Source: Spirodela intermedia | Taxonomy: Eukaryota > Streptophyta > Magnoliopsida > Alismatales > Araceae | NCBI GenBank assembly: GCA_902729315.2 | Contig: LR746266.1 | Coordinates: 6,130,259-6,194,258 of the forward strand | DNA length: 64,000 bases | Direction: 5' to 3' | Part shown: positions 1 to 13,411 of the stretch, in pieces | Layout of the letters: each line of letters starts with the position of its first letter | Numbering within the stretch: the stretch's first letter is position 1 | The notes under the pieces: generated by a model | Database searches by the model: none | The model's input: only the letters and a program-made list of their open reading frames with translations | What the model was told of the DNA's origin: nothing | Position numbers and translations under genes: made by a program

Positions 1-1188
1 TTTCCTATGTCAATATTGCATTTTTTTAAGGAAATAGTAAGGTTTTTAAGCAAAGCTTTGTTGGACATAGAATGATAACAGTGATCACACTCCTCTAGAT
101 ATATGAACGGGTTTAGATATGGGTGAGAGCAGGGCTTTTGTTGCTCCATTTTTTGACTTTTTATTCTATTAATTGATCTAATGTGGTATATTTCTTAAAA
201 TTCTCATAGAGATTTATGCTTAGATTAAAGTTTAAAAATCTATAAAATGATTTAATCTGGTAAGTTTCTTAAAGTATAAAACTACTATCCATGTTTTCAA
301 GATTGGCATTGGACAGCTTATAAGTTTTCAATTTTTCATTACCTATATTGATTTACCATCAAATAGTCTATCTCATTAAAGTCGCTATCTCCCATCCATT
401 AGTTTTGTGGCTCTTGCTCTAGATACAATCTAGCCAAAATGTAACACACAAATTATAACTTAAGCACAACAATGTTTTGTATATAATTCAAAAAAAATAA
501 TACTGAACTCTTTACGCAAACTGATTTGTCAAGATTGAGCCTAGTTGATGATGTTCTTCATGAGCTATTTCATTTAGAATCCTTCCTTGAAATTTTGAAA
601 GAACTTTACCTATATAGCTCAATTCAAACGTGTTGACTTTACTTTTCTAAATCTTAGCTCTCAGCTCACCAATCTTAGATGTACAAATAATCATTTTAGA
701 GCTCTCCTGGTTTAATGTGATACAAGTCCTCATTGTATAGACCAAGTTTATGGTCTTTTAACATTCACCTATACGCTACTAATCAGTTCAAATTTGACAC
801 TTAATTTTCATGTCATAAGCTTGTCAAATCACTTCTTGACTTTTGGTTTTCTACCCAAATTATTTTAACCTAAAAACTATCGTAGTTTGAGGCATTTGAC
901 CTACTAAACTTCTAAGAATTACATCATTACATCACTAAATTAAAGTAGCAAAGTTGTTGAGCATCAAAGCCTCAATTATCATTCACTATATATTTTACAG
1001 CTCTAACTAACCAAGTATTTTCGAGGCTGCGACGGCAATGGGCTGTGATGGCAAGGGCCATGACAGAAAGGGGCCGCGGTGGTAAGGTAGGTGCCGGCGC
1101 ATTGGTTATGCGCAGTGCAGTGGTAGATTTTGGCAGCATGGTTGATGGTGGCACGCAGCAAATGGCGGCGCACGGCAGAGGATGGCAC

Positions 1189-1233
<45 letters not shown>

Positions 1234-2132
1234 CACGCAGAGGATGCAGCAGCAACGACATAGTGGCAGCAGCACGATGGCAGCAGCGGCGGCTGAAAAA
1301 AATCTTAGGGATCTTATATCATGTTAACAAAAAGGATTAGATTAACACTAAATAAAGAGGATATATGTGTTTATATAGATAGGAGAAGAGAGAAATAATG
1401 GGCTCAAGTGGGCCATGTATAAGAGGATGTTAGAACACTAACTATTTAGAGAAGTATTTTGAGCATGGAGAATTTTCTCAAGTGAAGATGAAGCACTTAG
1501 ATGTGATCTAACCAAGTATTTAAGCCAATGTGATATGGGTGTTAGTACTCTCATTCTTATTTTTTTTATTTTTGTGTAGTTATTGAGACCCATATTAGTA
1601 AGATGTATCTAGATATAAATTTCAAATATATACTCTTAATACGTATCAAATACTGTGTAGCTTACTCTTCAGTTTTATACCAAATTTAACACGTTAGTTG
1701 CTCTTAATTTTACACTTTTGATGCTAATAATTCCTCAATTTAAACACAAAAATATATTTAAAATTTATGTATTAAAAATATTTCAAATCCGAGATTAAAA
1801 TGATTTAATTACGTAATTCTGAAGAGGATGTTGCTCTCATTTTGTTCTCTTAGTTAGTTATCCTGGTATGCTTTTAAAATTCAGCCTCTGGGACTCATTG
1901 CCGGCCCACTGGTTGACCAGTAAGGCCCAGAGATCCTGGCGGGGGTGAGGATGACGGTCCGCCGGAGGGAGGCTCTTCTTGGAGCATAGCAGCTCTCTGA
2001 CCACGAAACCTTATCCCGTAAGATTTCCCCTAAAGACCCTTCCTTTCCCCCACAGCGCCGTCCCCCTTCTTCCTCCCTCGCAGAGGGAGGAGGAGGAGGA
2101 GGGCGAAGGCGAAGGCGATCTCATTCTCCGCC
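1..2132. other. AT-rich intergenic region upstream of the mTERF gene
   Basis: No reading frame here has recognisable homology. The stretch is AT-rich up to about 1000. A short GC-richer island follows at 1030-1290 and contains a (GA)n tract. AT-rich DNA then continues to about 1880. From about 1890 the sequence becomes pyrimidine- and GC-rich, consistent with the promoter and 5' UTR of the mTERF gene that starts at 2133. Weak resemblance to decayed retroelement DNA around 1310-1330 was not strong enough to call. Confidence 0.5.
1191..1228. repeat. (GA)n microsatellite
   Basis: Uninterrupted GA dinucleotide run of roughly 19 units in intergenic DNA. It generates spurious RE/LS-repeat reading frames on both strands. 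Confidence 0.95.
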
Positions 2133-3422
2133 ATGGAGGAGGTCCTCCACCTGGTCTGCTGCGCCTCCAACTCCCACCTCTTCTCGCGCCTCCAGCCCCG
2201 CCAATGCTCCTCCTCATCTTCCTCTTCCTCCTCCTATCCCTCTTCGTCTTCTTCTTCGCCCTCGTCGTCGTCCTCCTTCTCGGCGTATGGGGGCCATGAC
2301 CGCCGAACCTCCCCCGCTCGGGCCCTCCGCTGTAGCAGCGTCTTCCAGGAGAACAGGACCCTCCCGCTGCCGAAGAAGCCCCCGAAGCCCGCCGGCTCCG
2401 GCGACGACCTCGACGGCGGCGGCGGCGGCGACGACGACGGCGGCGGGTTGTCCTGCTTGCGCCCGGAGATGCCCCGGCCGAAGGACTCCACCTTCCAGGA
2501 GAAGGTCCTCTTCCTCGACTCCGTCGGCGTCGACCTGCTGGCCGCCTCCGCCGCCCACCCCCTCCTCCTCTCGACCCCCCTCTCCGACCTGCGCGCCACC
2601 GCCGACTTCCTCCTCTCCGCCGGCGGTTTCTCCTCCGCCGAGCTCCGCCGCATCTGCGGCATGTGCCCGGAGGTGCTCACCGCCGGCGGGCCCCGTGCCC
2701 TCGCGCCCGTGTTCACCTTCCTCATCCGCGAGGCCGCCGTCGACGGCCTCTCCGGGCTCCGCCGCGCCGTCCGCCGGCGGCCCAGGCTCCTGGTCTCCGA
2801 CGTTGCCACCAGGCTCCGCCCCACCCTCTACTTCCTCCAGATGCTCGGCGTCGTAGAGATCGGCCGCCGCCACGCGCCCCTCCTCTCCTGCAGCGTCGAG
2901 GAGAAGCTCCTCCCTCGCATCGACTTCCTCCAGGCAAAGCCCTAACCCTAGATGCCTCTGCACCCTCCTCTTCCTCCTCTTCTTCCTCTTCTTCCTCTTC
3001 CTCTCGCTGAGTCTGTCCTCCTCCCTCAGGGCGTCGGATTCTGCCCACGCGAGGCGCGGGCCATGGTGCGGCGGTTCCCGCAGCTGTTCTGCTACAGCAT
3101 CGCCGGCAACCTGGAGCCCAAGTTCGACTTCTTCGCCGTGGAGATGAAGCGGAGCCTGAGGGAGCTTAGGGACTTCCCCCAATTCTTCTCCTTCAGCCTC
3201 CGCCGCCGGATCATTCCCCGCCACCGCCGCTGCTCCGACGCCGGCGTGGCGCTGCCACTCCCCGCCCTGCTGAAACCCGGCGATGACCAGTTCGATGCCC
3301 GTCTCAGGGCCTGCCTCAGCTCCTCCCCACCCCTGCGGAGGTCGCCGCTCTGGTGCGAACGCCGCCGCCCCTCCGCCGCCGCCGGTGGTGACCCTCTCGG
3401 CAGCAGAAGCAGCCCATCTTAG
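2133..3422 (+). CDS. mTERF-family chloroplast transcription factor, MTEF1-like (2 exons)
   Basis: Exons 2133-2933 and 3030-3422 give 397 residues. mTERF proteins bind organellar nucleic acid through stacked helical repeats and act in transcription termination or RNA processing; this one is predicted to act in plastids. The N-terminus is Ser-rich and transit-peptide-like (residues about 1-60). mTERF repeats run from about residue 125 to 345, with recurrent proline-leucine motifs such as CPEVLTAGG, RPRLLVSDV and FPQLFCYSI. The single 96-bp intron has a GC donor (CAG|GCAAAG) and a CTCAG acceptor; splicing joins ...DFLQ to GVGFCPREA in phase 0. Unspliced reading stops at 2943 after QAKP. The short form and overall order resemble Arabidopsis MTEF1/SOLDAT10, but the C-terminal tail here is long and low-complexity. 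Start chosen as the first ATG after a GC-rich leader. The family is certain; the exact orthologue is less so. Confidence 0.85.
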
Positions 3423-3666
3423 TCCTCTTCCTCGCTCTATCTGCCTCTTTTTATCTTTCCCATGATCATCATCATCTCACAGAGGAGGATGATCCCTGTT
3501 CTTGTGTAAATTGAGAATCATTTATACACCACCATGGATGCATTCAGCCGAGCAAAAATTACTTCTGCAATAGTCGTCTCGAATATGTCTCTCTCTCTCT
3601 CTCTCTCAAGGAATGGAGGTGGGCGAGCTCAGGATATTGACATGGAGAAGGGGGGGGGGGAGGAGC

Positions 3667-6600
3667 TCACACGTCGTGGTTTGAGGCGCCGCGCAGCCGG
3701 GTTTCCTCGCTGGGGATCTCCTCCATGGCCAGCTGCAGGCTGGGCTTGAGGTTCATCTTGTTCCATTCGTTCTCCACCCTGAAGAACACCCACTGGAACC
3801 GCCGGAGAATCTCCAGCGCCGTGATGGTGAAGACGGTGAGGTAGTTGTGGCGGAGGTGAGCAGAGAGCTTGTAGGTCCAGGTGCAGCGGAGAACCAGGTT
3901 GCTCCCAATGACCCAGTAGAAGATCTGCAGGTTCCGAGTCTCACAGCCTGAAGAGGACCGGAGAGAAAGGGCCAGGGGAAGGGGAAGAGGATGACCGTAC
4001 GTACCCATGCGCGGCCGTAGAAGACGGAGGAGACCAGATTAGGGTTCTTGAACTTGAAGATCCGGCTGAAGACGCTGCCCAAGAAATTAAAACGTTTTCA
4101 TATAAGTTACCGTCATCAAGTATATGATATGAAAATGAATCTTCATATGAAGATGGAGGAGAGGTGAGAGGGAGGGGGGGTGGCGGCGCACCTCAGGTCC
4201 CAGTCCCGGGAGATGTCCCAGTAAAAGGAGTAGAGGGAGTTGACCACGCTGGAGAGGAGCCAGAGCGGGCGATAAAAACTGGCCCACCGCTCGGCGAAGA
4301 CGTGATATTTGAGGGCGGAGAGGCCGATCACCGGTACCGCTGACGAATACTTGAGAGCTGAAAAGTAAACCAAAAGTCAGCGCGGCCGGAAGTCAAGTAC
4401 CCAGAGGATTGAACCCGGTGATTAGAGAAAGTCAACTATCAAAGACAGTGGGGTTCTCCGGCAAGAAAGTCAACCATTGAAGAGGCAGGTCTTCTCCTTT
4501 GTGTCTCTGTATTGTCGTAGGCACTGGAACAAACGGAATAAATAGGGTAACACAAGAACCAAGGGTATTGCCACGGCATGACTGCCACAGATGGAGTCCG
4601 CTTCGAACCATGCGATCGTCGCCACCTGGAAAAGCATAAAGTCAACGGCTTCCCCATGGTGAGATAGAGGAAAACAATAGTAACTATCCCAAACAGGTAT
4701 AAGATATCATCGATGAATTCCCAGGGGCTTTTATGACATTCTACACCAGAGGATAAACGGGGTATCTAAACCAGCTGTTTGAGAAGGGATTTTTTTTTTT
4801 TCTTCTATATGAATATTCTCTATGATGATATCAACGGAACAAGACGCCAGTCATACGACGGAAGGCTGACCTGCTTGTTGACCATCCGACAAACTGAGCG
4901 CTCCAGATCCGATAGCACCTGGCAGACATAATTGTCAACGGTCAACCAGAAGATAATCTCCCATATCGCAACTGAATAATACCAAAAAAAGGAACTATTG
5001 GGTCGATGCCATCAGAAGTTTTTGCAAGATTGAGGCGAAAAATCACAAATTTTGTAACGAAATTGTGGATATTCCATCACCTGTTTCATCAAGCCAGGGA
5101 AAGGAACAGAACAAGCATAGCTCTCTCGTTGACCCAATGAAGAACAACACAACGTGTGACGATTGTAGGCCAGGGTTCCATATGATCGAATGAAAGGAAA
5201 CAAGATGGAGTGGAAAATAGAGAGCTGGATGAAGCACGGGATCAGAAATCCAACCAAAGGAGCCAAACAAGCAAACCCTTTATCATCTACGGACTTGCTG
5301 CATACACACAGCTCCTGGCAGTCTGGGGATCAAAGTCTAAAGAGGGGCGTCGTCCTAGTCCTCAATCTATGTTTATCAATTATGTTAAAAAGGAAAATGA
5401 ATTAATTTCATAATTTCGGAAATTTCAATAACCAGACATTAGCAGGAATTATTCATACCGCAGGAAGTTCATACAATTATCATGTCAAAATGTCCCATGG
5501 CATAATTACTTTAAAGTTGCGGCAAGATTGCAAAAGAAATCAGATAAAATGAATCAATTTCATAATTTCGAAATTTTCAATAGCCAGATATTAGCAGGAA
5601 TTATTCATACGGCAGGAATTTCGTATAATTATCATGTCAATCCGACTAATGTCCTCTGGCATAATTACTTTAAAGTTGCAACAAGATTGTAAAAAATGAG
5701 AGAAAATGGGAATATGAAAGAAAGCCTCTCTCTTTCTAAACCTTGAAGGAATGATAGGCCGGTTTCGGTATCACATATTGTTTCAAAAACTAAAATGGCC
5801 AAAGTTTTTTTGACGGTATTGGATCCAAAAATTTAATCCTAGATTAAGCACAGATGCAAAGCAAATAAATAAGACAGATACAGAGACAGTGAAGGTCGTT
5901 TGAGTATTTTGATTATTCCCATCACTTGGGTGAAGAAAAGACTACTATTGAAAAGATATCTCTCATCCCTGTTTTAACATATAAAAACAGGTACGAGTGT
6001 CTGTGTGTGTGTGTTTATGCCTAAAGAAAGCCATCGTTCAACATACCTTAGACATGGAAGTAAGAATATCGGCCAAGAAAAAATCAGAAAAAGTAATTGC
6101 CTGCAAATTAAAACCATAAATTATGTCATTGGACAAACTAAAGTATTAGGGTTTTAAAAAAATCATGAGAAATAATAGAGAGAAGTCATCATTCTCAAAA
6201 AAAAATTATAAACAATGAAAGACCGCTTTCACATGTAAGAAAGTTTTTCACCAGGTCTTCACCACCCAAACAAGTAATAATAATTATAGTCAGTGATATA
6301 ACAATTCAAGGAGACAAACTTAAAAGGATAAAAAAAAAAATACATTGAATAATAGAAGGATTCGAATACACAGAGGCTGACGAACTTGCCTGCAATGGAA
6401 GTGCTATACGCCAAAGGGTCCTTATAAAGTAATAGCGTGATGACAAATGAAAGATATCAAATGGGAATATGAGAATCATCAGAACAGCGGCATATAGGAT
6501 GACCTGAATTCATAAAAAAAGATATCATTCTGTATCCAAAAAGTTTGCAAAATCAAACTTGTTGTGCATATTTACAGTTAATAAGATGATGTTTCGAACA

Positions 6601-9600
6601 TTTTCCATTCCATAGTTCGAGATGGGAGGATGTATAGTAAAGAAAATTCCCATAATAGCTTTCTGACCTTAGCAGGCTATAAAAATCTATTCATTGGACT
6701 TTGGAAAAACAGCGTTTGGATAGGGTTCGATAGTACTCTTTTACTTTACGCCCCCAGCCTGCTACGAGAATTATGCAGCAGCAGGATCTGGACTTGTTAG
6801 GTCAGACCAACTAACATGCCACAAAACTTTACCTTTCTATCAGCATTTTTTTATGTTTTTAATCAACACTTCCATTTAAAGTTATTTGTTTTCTACCCTA
6901 CCCTGGTTGGGCCTGAATGGACTGAAATTTCTGCCTTAAGATTCATTGCTAAATTCATATCAGAAAAGTCATCTCCTGAAACCAGGACGCCATCCTCCTC
7001 TAATGTCACTTTTGTTCTCAAACTGAAAATCTAATTCCCAACAAGTCATTTATCTTTTTCTTTTCGGTATAAGGCAACTGTATTGGACCTGTTTGTCAGC
7101 ATCCAACATGTGAATCGTCCAAGTGATTCACTTTGGTTCTCTATGTCACCATTAATTTTATTAAGTAATTAATTTGGTCAGCATATTGTGTATATTTTCC
7201 AGGACTTGATAAGGTTCAAGTGCTTTTGCACGCATATGCGCAAGTATGCATAAATGAATACTTGAGTCTCCTACTATCTTGTATTCGGCGCCAACAAAAA
7301 GCCAGACAATGTTACCACGATATGACATGACTGTAATAATCGCGTAAAACAAAGCAAGTAACAATATTCAGGGCTTGAAAGGACATCGCCCATAGGTTAA
7401 GAAACACAACCTTGGTCTGAAATACACTTCAATGGAAAAGTAAACAAGGAATGAATGGCATCAACTAAACTATTACGTATACTAGAACGCCCACAAGGTT
7501 TTGAGCATTAATGGAATTTTCGAAGCGTTAGACGGCTTTTAGAAATTAAAATCACTTTTTTACATTTTGGTCCATATAGATTAATATTGAAACGTGGGTG
7601 GATATTACACTGGTTGAGATGCAGCCAATGAGACTTCTCCGTGTGAATAGAGATAAATGTAAGCCGTCATACTTGTCGGAACGACAATTGTCATCCAGGT
7701 GGCACACTGAAATATGACGCACAAAAATGTCAGCTCCATATGAACAGATCTAAGATACTTACTAAAAAGCAGTAATCAGGTTAACCTGAAATCATAAATT
7801 AAACAATGACCTCAAGAAAGAATGTAAGATTCGGAGACAGCACTTTAAAATTTTCAAATATAATATAATATATATATGTATGTATGTATTCAAAATCATA
7901 TGAAGAACCTCATCGTCACATGAAATGATGCAGATGAATTTGAGGTATCCACAGCATCCATATCTCACCTCTCAAAAGGGCTACAGAATGAAAGTGGTTT
8001 GGGAAAGAAGTCAAATACATCCTAAGAATCACATGCCACACATATTATTGGTGGTTACACATCCCTGAAGCCCACATTCCATCAAACCTCCCTTAACCCT
8101 TATTTCATCGGTGTACAAATTGGAGAGAAAGAATCTACAGAATCCCAAATCATTCAGGAAGTGATTTTCACGAATATCACGGTAGATGTTACACGACCTA
8201 ACATGTGATGTAGTACCTAAGGCAATAGGCGGAGTAAAAAATTAGAGAAGGCGCTTGTCCCACAAGAACTGGGTTGTGACTCGCAATCATTGCAAAACAA
8301 ACTAAATGAAATCTACAACATTCCCTATTATTTTACACATCGCAACTGAACAGAAACAGAACTGGTCTACCCAGCCCCAGAACATACTTCAAAGTTGCCA
8401 AGAGTTGATGTGAAGTTCGTCTGTTTGAAATTCCAGAACTAGGGCATTATCACAGATGACCTATAAGTGCCACAACTCCTGCCATTGATATGTTTGAGTT
8501 CAAGAATAATCACCAACTAAAATTCCCAAATTAGCTCCACAAGACACTATTTCATGTTCCACAAAGCATTCTCCCAGTAAACCTTAACCAATTGGTAAAG
8601 ACTCGGAAAGCACTGCTTACAATCCCAGAAACGAAACCCAAAATTCAAAGAAACTAAATATGATGTTTTCAAGAATAATCCTTCTAATTTTTCTCCTCCC
8701 ACATCAGCAAGTAGATTCATTTATACTCTACGCAAAAATTGATATGTCCACGAGAACAAAAGAGCCAGAAAGCTGGTGACTCAATCATTGCATAGGAGCA
8801 AAATTCTAAAAATAGTGACATTTTCCTTTTAGATTGAGTTGTTACGGCAATTAAGCACAGTGAAAGTGGTGACCTACTAAATTAATGACTACGTAACAAG
8901 GTGTGGAACCTAGAAGAAAGTCCGCAGTTACTTAAGATTCAAATACATTTTTTGATTAACAAGTATCCATTATTTTCCTCATTAATTATCGCAAACCTAA
9001 ATTAATTTAATCATATTAATGAAAGTTTAGTCGTACAAATTGAAAAAAATAATCACCTTAAAAAATAACTTGCAGCAAGTGACCGGGCAAAATCTGGTAT
9101 AAGATAATGAAGGACAAAGTACTCACTGATGCAAAAAAGTAGAAAAGAAAAACTAAGAGGACGCATTCATGAATTGTAGTAGGTTCTGGAGAGAGGAAAA
9201 CCTACCTTCCATATTTCCAAATGAGTGAGGTGAGTATGATCAAGATCAAATATTTTTGCATAGTTGACAGACGATTGTGCAAAGACCCAAAGATTTACTC
9301 CCCAGAGCCAGACCATAAACGTCTACAACATTGAAGATGGAACAAATTAGGTCGTTTTTTTCTGAAATTTGACGAAAAATTAGAAATAAAGTGACAAGAA
9401 ACTCACAATAAGAAGAAGAGGGTTATAGTACAGGAATGCCTCATAGATAAACAAATCTCTAAGATCTGCGCTCATTCTCATGACTGAAACCCAGGCAACC
9501 TGCCAAATTCAAAGCCAAACAATCATATATCGTCGCTTTTTTCCAAAACCCTGACTCAGTTTCCAAATCCAATGAACTAAACAGTACAAAAAGATGTACT

Positions 9601-10895
9601 AACCCGGCAGCCGGTGATGCCCCAGAAAAGAAACAAAAAAATCTGCAAAGCAAATAGCATTTAGCCATGCATGAGCAGAGATAGAATTGATGAATAGTAA
9701 AAAAATTCTAAAGCTATTTTATATGGATGGTAGTACCAGACATATTCAAAGTACTGCACACGGATAAACAAATCAGAGTTTGTTCTTTTCGTCAAAAAAA
9801 TCGCGGATAAGAACCCAGGTTATGGTAATATAAGCTTTGTAGTGCGTTAACCATATGAAATGTTGAGGGAAGGAGAAAGAGTAAAGCTACTCTGGGAATT
9901 TCACTATGTTCATAATTTAATAGAAGAGTCGCTAAATGGTTACAAAATCTTCTATCAGACCTTTCGACCAATCGGAACGAAACAAAAAAGAGCCAAAACA
10001 CCTACCAAAAGCTCCCTTTGGCTTAAAAAAATAACAACACAGGTTCGAATATTGACAACAAAGGCTCGAATAGAATGCATTTGAGTATTTCCCAATTTTC
10101 TTCTATTTCCAATGTTTTCTTCCAAAATTTTCTGGCATCATTATATGGATGGAATTGATATTAAGGGCCTTTTGGATATTGTAGAGAAGGTTACCCAAAA
10201 AGTATAACGCATATTTGTTTTCATCGGCTTCTTTTCATAACTGGTTTAGCTCGATAAATGACTTTCCAGCCCAAGGAGAAGAACTTAGTCAGAGTAGAAC
10301 TTGAACTACCACATTCACGTGTTATTCAAAAACTCGAACCCGCATCTAAACTAAACACACTATTGACCGGCCTAAAGTGTAAACGTCCTGAAAATAATTG
10401 TGGTACAGTAACATCAGTGAAAACAATTAATGAAGGGTAACGAACTTCCATTCTTGTTCCTACATGGGATAGCAATGAAAAAAAATGTCAGGAAAAATGT
10501 AAAAAATACCTATCAAGGACAAGCAACTACAAGTACTCAGATTTTTCTTAATTAATAAACGGCATAATTATTTAAGATCTAACCTTGAATCTCCATAATA
10601 GTACCGGTGATGGAAGTATTGCAGCAGTGTTCATTGCAGAAGAATCGATTTTTATTTCATTTAAATCTACGGGAGGAAAAAACCCTTCTTCTCCAGAATT
10701 TCCCACTTCACTAGCGCCTGAAAATTGCAATGTTTGGTAAACTTCAAAGACCATCAAGTAGCATCTTTAGTACACAGATGCAGAACGATTCATGCTACAA
10801 GTGCGAATTTTACCAAGTTCAGAGAACGCAGGTTTGCTGCCTGACCGACGAAGAAGGGGGCTGCTGCTGGAGACACCCAGAGGAACTCCAAACAT
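3667..10895 (-). CDS. EXS-domain (XPR1/ERD1 C-terminal-like) multi-pass membrane protein (13 exons)
   Basis: Exons in order of transcription: 10895-10814, 10717-10584, 9642-9604, 9499-9407, 9322-9206, 7706-7611, 6503-6390, 6100-6047, 4918-4871, 4625-4475, 4357-4192, 4074-4005, 3924-3667, giving 473 residues. The protein lacks the N-terminal SPX domain and consists of a short soluble head followed by an EXS domain (about residues 85-450), as in Arabidopsis At5g35730-type proteins. Visible hallmarks are SADLRDLFIYEAFLYYNPLL, DFFLADILTSMSK, YSFYWDISRDWDLS and RRFQWVFFRVENEWNKM, plus several hydrophobic membrane segments. EXS domains in Xpr1/PHO1 relatives reach the Golgi or plasma membrane and are linked to phosphate export; transport by this SPX-less form is inference. 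The intron after the exon ending at 6390 is GC-AG (CAG|GCAAGT). In the last exon an upstream AG at 3948 gives the wrong frame, so the CTGCAG acceptor ending at 3925 was used. A 5' UTR exon probably lies near 11876-12100. Confidence 0.93.
5394..5695. repeat. Intronic tandem duplication, two copies of about 150 bp
   Basis: Two imperfect direct copies lie in the EXS-gene intron between exons 4918-4871 and 6100-6047. Copy 1 is about 5394-5540 and copy 2 about 5549-5695. Both share blocks such as TTAGCAGGAATTATTCATAC, ATAATTATCATGTCAA-like segments and GCATAATTACTTTAAAGTTG. They differ by scattered substitutions and a short insertion in copy 2, so the duplication is not recent. No coding potential. 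Confidence 0.85.
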
Positions 10896-13411
10896 AGGTA
10901 AGGGAAAAATAAAATATTTCCTTTATGTTTATGTTGTCGCCTTCAATAACCTGCAGAGATAAACGAAATGTTCGACATCAAAATAATCTCAGTAAAAAAA
11001 ACGAAAACAAAGCAAAATCGGAAACCTACAAAAGAGTAATACGGTACTCCAATGAATGAATATCGTTTTAACGGTAAAGATGACCATAAATAACATAGGG
11101 TGTTACACTTTCAAAGAAAATATAGAAGTCCTCAGTATGGCAGCATCAGGTTATCAAAAATAAACAGAAAAGATATACACTTCTCCGTGGACGAGAATCA
11201 ACAAGGTACATTCACGAAGGCCTACTTTAGGCGTGAAGAATCATGAAGCATAGTTCCACTGCAATCACGAATTCAATTTTTTTCCAACGGAGTGTTATCT
11301 CGCCAACATGAAACAAGATATCAGAATAATCCCAGGTAAAAGGACGGTAGAAAAATACAGAATAGATCACAAGGACAATGAACCGAAGTAATTATTAACC
11401 AACGGGACGCCGGGGGGAGACTCCAATATCACGATGATTCCGGGCAATTAGCATATAGACAACAAACGAAGATCTTCTAATCTCGTCGATGCAAAGGAAC
11501 AAAAATTTCGTGCGGTGAAACATTATCGCGTGGTTAAAGAAGAAATATTTTTTTTGCAAGATCACAACCACCTAATGTTCAATGTGGCTCACAGGAGCCA
11601 ATCTCAAATATGCGAACCAGGCCACCAACATTGCGGGTAGAAACATCAAAAGAGCCAGTTCCATGGACAAATGGCCGGTAGTTGTACCCCTGTCACTGAC
11701 ATGAACCCACCAAATCAGGCCGCAACTAGAACGTCCTTAGATCCCCTCCAGAGAAGGAGCCCTAGCCCCGCAAATCGATCTCATTCCCATCGCAACGCTT
11801 CTAAGAAAACATTTAAGAAAAAAAAAACAGCGCAGATCTGAGATCAAGCGAAGCAGCCAGAAACCGCACCTACGCCGGCAAATCTCGAAACTGACATAGC
11901 ACAGGGCCCTCGACTGATTGAGAGAATGCAAGCGGCGACAGCCCCCTGCTTCTCCTGCCACCACCCACTCGACCGGCGAAATCAGCGGGAAGGGGGCGCG
12001 AGGCCTCAGCTGGAGCGGCGAGAGAAAGGAGGAGACGACGGAGCCCCGGCGAGAGACCCTCGCGCCCACGTTTCTCCCGGCCCGGCCCGCATCTATTACG
12101 GACAGAATTACTATCCAAATTTAGAGCAATAATAATGACGATAATAATTCGCAAAAAAAAAATTATATCTCATATTTTAAAAGTAAAAAGCCATCTGTCC
12201 ATGCAGAACTTCATTAAATGCGAAAATATGAATCCCGAAATGATTTTTCTACGGCAGTAATCATATAAAACTGACGAAATCGTATAAAATATCATGTGGT
12301 CGTATGCGACTTTAGAAATATGCATAGGTAATTTTAAATGAGATTAGTTGGTACTAACTGACGCACGAACGTAGACTTTTCGAAGTGGGCCAGCCCACTA
12401 AAGTCCACGCCCAAAAGGAAGGAAGATCGTGCGTCGCCCCCTGCCCACCAATCAGTGCATCCCTCAAAGGCTCTTTCTCTTCCTGTCACGTAGCTCCCCC
12501 GTGAGTAACGAAAAACACGAAATTGGGTCTGGCAAGCCGAGCGGGGGGTGAGTCTTGTCTGGTCTTCTTTCCGACGCTTCCTCCTGAAGGAGGCATTGAA
12601 TTGCTGCCGAGCACCTCTTCCCCTTCTCCCCCGCCGCCTGCGGGAGATGGCCTGAATGGCGGAGGTGACGTCGTTGACGAGGATGACCCGCCGTTGAATC
12701 CCCTCCTCTCCTCGGATCATCCCACCAAGCATCGAACACACCGCCGCCCGTCCATCACTTCACTTTCGTTGACTCTCCTCCTCCGTCCTGGTTCTGGGTT
12801 TTTTCCGTGATCCTCGTCCATCGGATGATGCCATGTTCGTCTCGCCCTGCGTGCTCCGGCATCTTAACGGAGCTTTCGTGACTCCTGCCTGGACGGGGTT
12901 CAGCTTGGGGGCTTCAGCTGGGGGCTTCTTCTTCTTCTCTGTGTGATTCTTCCGTCCTGGAATTCGGTCGGAAAGGAGCCTCTTCCAGAAGGTCTGGTTC
13001 GTTCTGTCCCACTGATCGTGCTTCCGGGTTCCGATTTCTTCTTGCATTCATGTATAACCATGGGCTCTCCTTCTTCCGGAAACCCTAGTTTGAAGTCGGT
13101 CGGTGGAAGAGAGCACAAAGGGGGGAGGTTAATCGCAAGAATTGGAATTCTGTGGTATCTTGAAGATTCATGATTACTGACCTCCTCATCCCGCTCCTTG
13201 GCGCAGGTGGGGAGTCCTCTCTCTTCCGTTCTCCAGGCGGCGGTTCCAGATCAGAAAATTGGAAACAAGAAACGTAGGTCAAAGGGGTTGGCGTGGAGGA
13301 GGAGGAAGCCTTCGCTGTCTGGGTATTTCTTGCAGGAGCACGCCTCGATGCATGTGGCATAGGAGCTGATTCATGTGATCAGAAGGAGAAGAGGAGGAAG
13401 AGGGAGCAGAT
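10896..13411. other. Divergent intergenic region: EXS-gene leader and F-box-gene promoter/leader
   Basis: The EXS gene reads left and the F-box/kelch gene reads right from this interval. A GC-rich block at about 11860-12100 looks like the EXS 5' UTR exon; on the minus strand it ends at a GTAGGT donor near 11876, with a 5' UTR intron down to about 10900. AT-rich DNA at 12110-12350 separates the two transcription units. The F-box leader probably occupies about 12500-13411, a long GC-rich leader that may contain its own intron (a GCGCAG acceptor is at about 13207). Short reading frames in the leader are not conserved in any way I can recognise. Confidence 0.5.

Noticed and set aside
1300-1340. 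Sequence resembling an inverted copia primer-binding site
   Set aside because: Too degenerate, and no paired LTR could be found around it.
2214-3224. 336-codon open frame on the minus strand opposite the mTERF gene
   Set aside because: It is an antisense shadow of a GC-rich coding region, rich in Glu/Gly/Ala without any domain; the plus strand carries the mTERF repeats.
12334-12741. 135-codon minus-strand frame in the F-box leader
   Set aside because: No recognisable domain; it overlaps the expected leader of the F-box gene and looks like chance openness.
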